Of a DNA stretch of 64,000 nt, positions 58,489 through 64,000 are shown one piece after another. Every line of letters starts with the position of its first letter. The stretch's first letter is position 1. Origin of the DNA: Macrostomum hystrix (taxonomy: Eukaryota; Platyhelminthes; Macrostomidae); assembly GCA_950097015.1 (NCBI GenBank), contig CATNEN010000011.1:4120501-4184500 (forward strand), written 5' to 3'. The notes beneath the pieces are model-generated. The model had not been told where the DNA came from. It ran no database searches and saw nothing but the letters and a program-made list of their open reading frames with translations. A program made the translations under genes and the position numbers.

Positions 58489-61400
58489 ATGGCACCGCTG
58501 TTCTCATCGCCGAAAATCGCCAGAAACCTTCTGTGCCTCTCCCTGTCCTTCCTGTTGATGTTCACCAGCTATCAGGGCCTGGCTGCCCTGCAGAGTTCCA
58601 TCAATTCGGCTGGTGGTCTGGGCACAGCCGGCCTGGCTGTAACCTACGCGTGCGTTGTGCCGTCGTCCTTGCTGATAGCGCCGCTGGCTCTGGGCTGGTT
58701 GGGCGCCAAGCGGACTATGCTAGCGGGCATGCTGGGCTATGTGGCCTACTTCTGTCTGAGCCTGGCACCCGGCTGGGCCACCCTCATACCAGGCTCGGCT
58801 GTGCTGGGCATCTGCGGCGCACCTCTCTGGGCTGGCATGAGCATGTACACTGTACAGCTGGCTGCCAGAGCCGATTCTGAGGCTGCCGAATACGAGAAGA
58901 CGACCGGCGTCAGCAGGGCCAGCCGACTGGCCACTGTGCCCATCTTCTTTGGCGTGTTCTTCACCATTGTGACTAGCTGTGAGTACCTCTGAGAAATTGC
59001 AAGTTTTAGCCTAGTGGTTATAGCGTTGGAATCCCGACTAAAAGGTCGGTGGTTCGATTTCCGGCTCCACTGGAACAACTCGTGTCTTTTGATGAGACAT
59101 GCTGACGGGTACCAGCATTGGCTAGGGAAATGGAGGGTGGGTGTGGCGTCCCCCCCAGTCCATGGACTGAAAAGCCGCACACAGCCTTCACAGTCTGCTG
59201 CACATATATCCTAATTGGGGCAGGTGTAATTGGTTGTTATTATTTACTAGTGACTAATTTAACTAACCGTAAATCAGATTTAATTGGTAAAAAAGCCGAC
59301 AAAAAGATCCTTTATAAAATTTTTCCTGACCCTGTTGCAGGCAACATCTGGGGCAACCTGATCTCCTACCTAACTCTGGTCGATCGCACTGGCTCTAGCA
59401 GCCTCAGCAACATAACCGTCAGCAACTTCAGCTGCGGTTATCGGTTCTGTCCAGCAAAGCCTGCGGCAGCCGAGGCAGCGACGGCACCAACCGATGGAGC
59501 TCAGAGCGAAGAGGCGCTGGGACCAAGCGGAATTCCTGCTGTCAAGGTTCGTTTAATACTCTTCAGTCCTCTGTGACACTCACCAGTCCTCTGTGACACT
59601 CACCAGTCCACCCTGACAGTCAGCCTATCCTACCCAAAACACCCGCCAGTTCTACACCCTGATGTCGTGTTTTATCGCAGCAGCAGTGGCCGCATTCCTT
59701 GTGCTGCTGTTCCTAGTAGATCGAAACGATCCATCGACGCCAACCAGCCCTGAGAGTCAGCAGCAGCAGCAGCCGCAACCGCCGCTTCGTCAAAGATTGC
59801 GTCAAGTGCTGGCCCAGCTAGTTGAACCGCGTCAGTTACTGCTGATTCCGCTGACAATCAACGCTGGACTCACTCAGGCCTTTTCGCTTGGAGACTTTAC
59901 TGAGGTGGGCGCTGTACATAATTACCTGTTTCTTAGAAACCAGCAGTCAAATAGACAGACAGATCTTGAAGTCTATTACGAGCTAGATGCTATTTATATC
60001 CCATAATACGATAGTTTGGCTCCATATCTAACAGGTACACTCTACATTGAACAGGTAGACACCATATCTGGCAGGTAGACTTAATATCAAACAGGTAGAC
60101 TCAATATCTAACACCTAGGCTCCATATCTAACAGGTAGACACCATAACTCCATGTGTAACACTAGACTAATTAGGCAACAGGTACACCTAATGTCTAGGA
60201 GGTATTAATTCTATTCAAACCCGACCTAGGAGAAGTAAACTGATTTAGTTCAAAGAAATTCAAACTCGAAAGCACAGGGTTTCGTTGCCTGCACCTCCGG
60301 CATCGCCTCCGTGGGGCTGGTGATGACTAGCTACGGCGTCAGCCAGGTGCTGGCGGGACTGCTAGCTGGCCAAGTAGCTGCTCGAATTGGTGCCGCGTCC
60401 GTCTTGCTGACTAGTAAGCTCGACTTTCTCATGGAGGGTTGAGTGACCAGCGTTTGTCTCCCTCTCCAAGGTCCCTGAGCTCGATTTCACGGCGAGGCCA
60501 CATTCATTTGGGGAGAGAGACTTTGGCTTAAAAAATCTAAAAATAATAACAGATTACACCTGCCCCAATCGGGCCAGATTTGCGGTTGAAAGCACAGCCG
60601 CAGCTATTGCGCGGCGCATTTGAAGGCTGCGTACGGCTTTTCAGTCCACGGACTGGGACGACGCCAAACCCAACCTCAATTACCCAAGCTGAATTTGGTA
60701 CACAAATTGTTCCAGTGAAGTCAGGAATCGAGCCACCGACCTTCAGGTCGTGAGACAGATGCTCTAACCACTAGGCTACAGGCCTCCTGCTAGCATTGTT
60801 AATTTTATTTTATTACTAGAGTGAGAAGCACAGTTAGACTTACCTCATTGCGCATTCCAGCCCTCCTGTGCCTGCTAGCCATGGAGGTTGGCTCACTATT
60901 CTGGCAGGTGACTCCGCAGCCGCAGTGGCCACTGCACGTGATGGCGGCCGCCTGGGGCGCCGTTGACTCCGTGTGGGTCACTCTGCTCAATGGTGCGTGC
61001 AATCGGCTCAGTTCCGTGTGTGAACTTGTTCCTTTGCTGTGCTACCTGTGAAACACTTGAGTCTTTGAGAGCGAATCTGCGGCGAACCCACTTTCGTCGC
61101 AGCCGCGGAAAAAAAGCTTTGAAGCTTGTCGCGCAAATGAAGCCCTATAGGGTCAACCAACAGTGAGACTGTACCAGAGGATTCAAAAGTTAGGGCAGAC
61201 AGACCAAAAGCCAAACATCCGTTTGCGTGTGTGTGAGTTTATGCTCAGAGGTCAGCAGGGGGTGGGTGGCAGAGCGGTTAACGCGTTTGCCTCTCGCACC
61301 AAGGTCCCTAAGCTCGATTCTGCGGCGAGGCCACATTCATTTGGGGCGCAGCCGCAGAGAGAAGGCTTGTGGGCCTGTCATGTAATTTACTTGAGTTGAA

Positions 61401-61776
61401 TCTTGAGTTCACGTGTCTGGTTGTTGAGATTTTAGTTTTATTCAGTGCACGCCTTTGATTTCATGTCTCGCTTTAAATTCGACGTTCAGCACTGTACGGC
61501 GACTACTTCGCCGACAACGCCGGTGCGGCTTTCTCCGCCCTGCGCCTGTGGCAATCGATCGGCTTCATCGTCGGCTTCTCCTACAACAAAGTGCTCTGCA
61601 TTGAGCAGAAGTTATTCGTGATGATCGGCCTGCTGTGCCTGAGCCTCGCGACATTCACCGCCGGCATCATTGTTAATCATCGACGAGTCAAAAATTCTGT
61701 CGTAGAACCGATTTCGGAGTCGAACAAAGACTCAGCAAGACTTGAAAAGTCAACAGACAGCGTCGATAATAACTAG
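58489..61776 (+). CDS. UNC93: UNC-93 family multi-pass membrane protein
   Basis: Six exons: 58489-58978, 59341-59550, 59681-59904, 60278-60413, 60822-60992 and 61490-61776. Phases run 1, 1, 0, 1, 1, and the frame closes at 505 residues. The second donor (ttc|gtttaa) is weak, and aag|gttcgt four bases earlier does not fit the phase. The fifth exon could begin at 60834. UNC-93 proteins have a major-facilitator fold; C. elegans UNC-93 modulates a K+ channel and vertebrate UNC93B1 escorts Toll-like receptors. Matching features by recall: FLLMFTSYQGLAALQSSINS in the first membrane segment, GYVAYFCLSLAPGWATLIPG, GNLISYLTL, a Cys-containing luminal loop (NFSCGYRFC), SYGVSQVLAGLLAGQVAARI, AAWGAVDSVWVTLLNALYGD and ALRLWQSIGFIVGFSY. 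A Gln/Pro-rich loop lies in exon 3. Three SINE pieces are in the introns. Confidence 0.92.
59001..59240 (+). mobile_element. SINE family B copy in UNC93 intron 1
   Basis: The head has gcctagtggttatagcgttg and gtggttcgatttccggctcc. The body has the cagtccatggactgaaaag block and ends ggggcaggtgtaattgg. The inner part is shortened by about 50 bases against the 7112-7402 copy. Confidence 0.85.
60010..60175. repeat. Degenerate 23-bp tandem repeat in UNC93 intron 3
   Basis: About seven imperfect copies of ccatatctaacaggtagac and relatives. Confidence 0.75.
60427..60520 (+). mobile_element. SINE family A head fragment in UNC93 intron 4
   Basis: It has ccaaggtccctgagctcgat, then ggcgaggccacattcatttg. 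It breaks off at the start of the body. Confidence 0.7.
60545..60787 (-). mobile_element. SINE family B, near full length, in UNC93 intron 4
   Basis: On the - strand the head is ctgtagcctagtggttagag with ggtggctcgattcctgac; the body includes the cagtccgtggactgaaaag block and ends gattggggcaggtgtaatc. It faces the SINE A head beside it. Confidence 0.85.
61072..61395 (+). mobile_element. Two SINE family A pieces in UNC93 intron 5
   Basis: 61072-61250 is a diverged body (gcagccgcggaaaaaaagct to tgagtttatgctcagaggtc). 61257-61395 is a separate, better-kept head (gtggcagagcggttaacgcg, gctcgattctgcggcgaggc), cut off after tcatgtaatttac. Their order, body before head, means two insertions. Confidence 0.75.
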
Positions 61777-61964
61777 CTGCATCTAATGGGACTCTGAGAA
61801 ACAAAGACAAATGTGGAAACAACCGGGCCAAGTAGGGACGCATTTTTTCTGAAATCTTTCTGAAGCCAACGGAGCCCATTAAGTATACTGAAGATAGCTG
61901 AAGGCCAAGCCGAGGACTTTTTACCATAGCAAACAAAATCAGAGGGCACTATTTTAATTATTCT

Positions 61965-61970
61965 AATAAA
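61965..61970 (+). terminator. Polyadenylation signal of UNC93
   Basis: AATAAA, 189 bases past the stop codon. Confidence 0.5.
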
Positions 61971-62244
61971 ACATTGTCCTAGTCCTCAACTCGCTTCTCA
62001 TCAGTCCTCGTTTTTAGGATTAAGAAATAATTTATTGGTTGGAAAATAAGGGCAATACCATAGATGGTATTTAATGATAATAATAATAATAATAATAATA
62101 TTAATTAACTGGTTTTTTTATTTGGGGTATCAACTGAAAAGATGGTTTTTTTCTCAACGAACAAATGACAAAATAGAATTAGCCCTCTTAAAAACAAAAT
62201 TATGTTTACAAGTGTTGTTGTACTTTGTAAAGTAAAGCTTGATA

Positions 62245-62250
62245 TTTATT
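62245..62250 (-). terminator. Possible polyadenylation signal of the EF-hand gene
   Basis: AATAAA on the - strand, about 131 bases past the stop codon. Confidence 0.4.
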
Positions 62251-62380
62251 TTAAGACAGCAGCTTAAAATGCTGAGTTTACTGAAAAATCAAAATTAATT
62301 GAGTCAGTGACTTAATTGGTATAGTACTGAGAGTGATTTAGCAATAAAGTACATCTCAAGGAATCAATTTCAACAGACAA

Positions 62381-64000
62381 TTATTTTCCAGTCAATCCGT
62401 TTTTTACGGCACCGCCAATCTTAGTCTTGGAGTCGGCAGCCGCGCCAGCAGCCGCTGTGGAGCCGCTGGTCACTTCAAAGGCCAGAACATCTTCAACGAA
62501 TTCTAAAAAAAGTTTTATCGTAGATTTAAAGAAGCACATTTCCTGTTGCTAGGGGGTCTGTGACAAAGCAGATAACGCATCTGTCACTCGCACCAAGGTC
62601 CCTGAGCTCGATTCCGCGGCGAGGCCACATTAATTTGAGGCGCAGCCGCGGAGAAAAGACTTGGGGACTTGTCGCCCTTTAAGGAACGACCGCCACGCAC
62701 CTCGAAAGTGCAAGCTACCTGACGACGAGAAAGTCAGGGCAGATGTACACACAGCTGTGGGAGCGTATGCGCGCGTGCGTGTGCGCTCAGGAGTCAGCGA
62801 AATAACAGAATCCGCCCTTGTCGCCCTTTAAGGAACGACCGCCACGCACCTCGAAAGTGCAAGCTACCTGACGACGAGAAAGTCAGGGCAGATGTACACA
62901 CAGCTGTGGGAGCGTATGCGCGCGTGCGTGTGCGCTCAGGAGTCAGCGAAATAACAGAATCCGTCTCCTCGCTGGCTGCGGGTCTAGTGTCACCAAATTA
63001 TGTGCCATTGCCGGTTGCCCACCTGAAAATATTTTTGTTATTTATATTCCTGTTGCTAGGGGTCGCTTATTGATGCCTCACAACCACAGCATTGACCATT
63101 GAAGCTCCCCCATTCGCTTACTGACGTAATCGACCTCGCCGTCCTTGTCCACCTGGGCGTCCTGCAGCAGCTCGCGCATCTCACCAGCGTTGAGGGCCTC
63201 GCCAAGTGATGTCAGAATCGATGTGAGCTTGGCAGCACTCACCGTGCCAGTGTTGTCAGGGTCCAGGGCCTTAGCAGAATCCACGATAAATTTTTTTTTA
63301 ATTTTACTTATAGTATCAGATACGGAATTGAGAATCATATACTATTATAATTATTGTTTAAAATCATTGTTTAAGAACTTAGAATATTATTTTGTGAATT
63401 CAGGATTTCAATTAAGAATTTAAGATATTGGTTTCTGAGTTTAGGATAATACTTTCTTAGTCAATGATATTAGTTTCTGATTTTATAATCTTAGTTTCTG
63501 ATTTTATAATCTTAGTTTCTCAGTTTAAGATCTTAGTTTCTGAGTTTAGGATTTTAGTTTCTGAGTTTAGGATTTTAGTTTCTGAGTTTAGGATTTTAGT
63601 TTCTGAGTTTAGGATTTTAGTTCTGAGCTTAGGATTTTAGTCTTTGAGTTTAGGATATTCGTTTCTAAATTTCGGATATTTACTTTGAGTTTAGGACTTT
63701 ACTTTCTGAGTTTAGGATCTAAGTTTCTGCGTTTAGGATTTTAGTTTCTGAGTTTAGTATCTTAGTATCCGAACTTAAGGATCTTAGTTTCCGAATTTCA
63801 GAGCTCGGAGTAAAAGAGTTTCATTTTCATTCATGCGGCTGCACTCAACCAATCGCCATTTCTGCCTACCCTGAATGAGTCCAGCACCATTTCCCGGATG
63901 TCCGCCTTCCGCTCGCTGTACTCTTGCACCACGCCAAAGAAGTCGTCAAAAGTCAATTTCGTGTGTCCTTTGACGATGATTGAAAGGTAATGAAAAGTAA
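62381..64000 (-). CDS. EF-hand protein (calmodulin/myosin light chain type), 5' end outside the window
   Basis: Three exons read right to left: about 63886-64000 (continues past the window edge or to an unseen acceptor), 63122-63269 and 62381-62502. Phases at the joins are 0 and 1. The visible protein reads KLTFDDFFGVVQEYSERKAD and IREMVLDSFR, then ALDPDNTGTVSAAKLTSILT (an EF-hand with D-P-D-N-T-G-T-V), then LGEALNAGEMRELLQDAQ and VDKDGEVDYVKFVEDVL (a second EF-hand, D-K-D-G-E-V-x-Y). The order and the TSLGEAL element match the C-terminal lobe of calmodulin-like proteins and essential myosin light chains, so calcium or myosin binding is likely. A tail of about 30 residues, rich in Ala, Gly, Ser and Lys (SGSTAAAGAAADSKTKIGGA), follows and is not usual in those families. 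Confidence 0.82.
62551..63022 (+). mobile_element. SINE family A with an internal tandem duplication, in the last intron of the EF-hand gene
   Basis: The head has tcactcgcaccaaggtccct and gagctcgattccgcggcg. A body segment of about 128 bases, from cttgtcgccctttaaggaac to gcgaaataacagaatccg, occurs twice in a row (about 62688-62815 and 62816-62963). The copy then ends normally with ctcctcgctggctgcgggtc. Confidence 0.9.
63415..63800. repeat. 21-bp tandem repeat in an EF-hand gene intron
   Basis: About 17 diverged copies of tttctgagtttaggatttta, best preserved at about 63535-63640. Confidence 0.85.

Overview
The window is nuclear DNA from an animal, most likely an invertebrate. A free-living flatworm of the Macrostomum type fits the GC-rich codons and dense repeats, but nothing seen here proves it. 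The evidence for an animal is multi-exon genes with GT-AG introns, orthologues of Rab2, C9orf72 and UNC-93, and tRNA-derived SINEs scattered through introns and intergenic DNA. I rebuilt gene models by hand from translated frames, splice sites and intron phases. Where a join is marked uncertain, the phase is right but the exact donor or acceptor is not settled.

Layout. 1-2.9 kb: SINE fragments, then an unrecognised two-exon gene (340 aa, + strand) ending in a possible prenylation box. 4.9-8.7 kb: a complete five-exon Rab2 (- strand) whose introns hold a 21-bp minisatellite, a SINE and a foldback element. 10.5-14.3 kb: transposon territory, with a reverse-transcriptase relic, a hAT-like element with a target-site duplication and a nested SINE, a non-LTR tail and a 36-bp minisatellite. 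14.3-17.2 kb: a complete C9orf72 orthologue (- strand, modelled at 481 aa) with about 51 copies of a 19-bp repeat in its first coding intron. 19.4-29.8 kb: a cluster of secreted lectin-like genes (- strand), two intact, one truncated, one with compensating frameshifts, plus an inverted 5' fragment and a Tc1/mariner relic between them. 33.0-38.1 kb: an eight-exon nucleotidyltransferase-like gene (+ strand) that appears to hold two copies of its domain, the first without catalytic residues. 39.5-55.7 kb: a giant four-exon gene (- strand, about 1986 aa) for a low-complexity scaffold with a C-terminal MYND-like zinc cluster. Its 8.6-kb first intron is packed with five tandem arrays. 58.5-61.8 kb: a six-exon UNC-93-type membrane protein (+ strand). 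62.4-64.0 kb: the 3' part of an EF-hand protein (- strand) that runs off the window.

The genes do not form one pathway. Rab2 and C9orf72 both belong to membrane traffic and autophagy and are neighbours, but nothing shows co-regulation. The lectin cluster is the one clear case of local gene duplication. Introns and gaps are dominated by two tRNA-derived SINE families (called A and B below) and by minisatellites, several of them open in one or more reading frames, which creates many false ORFs.
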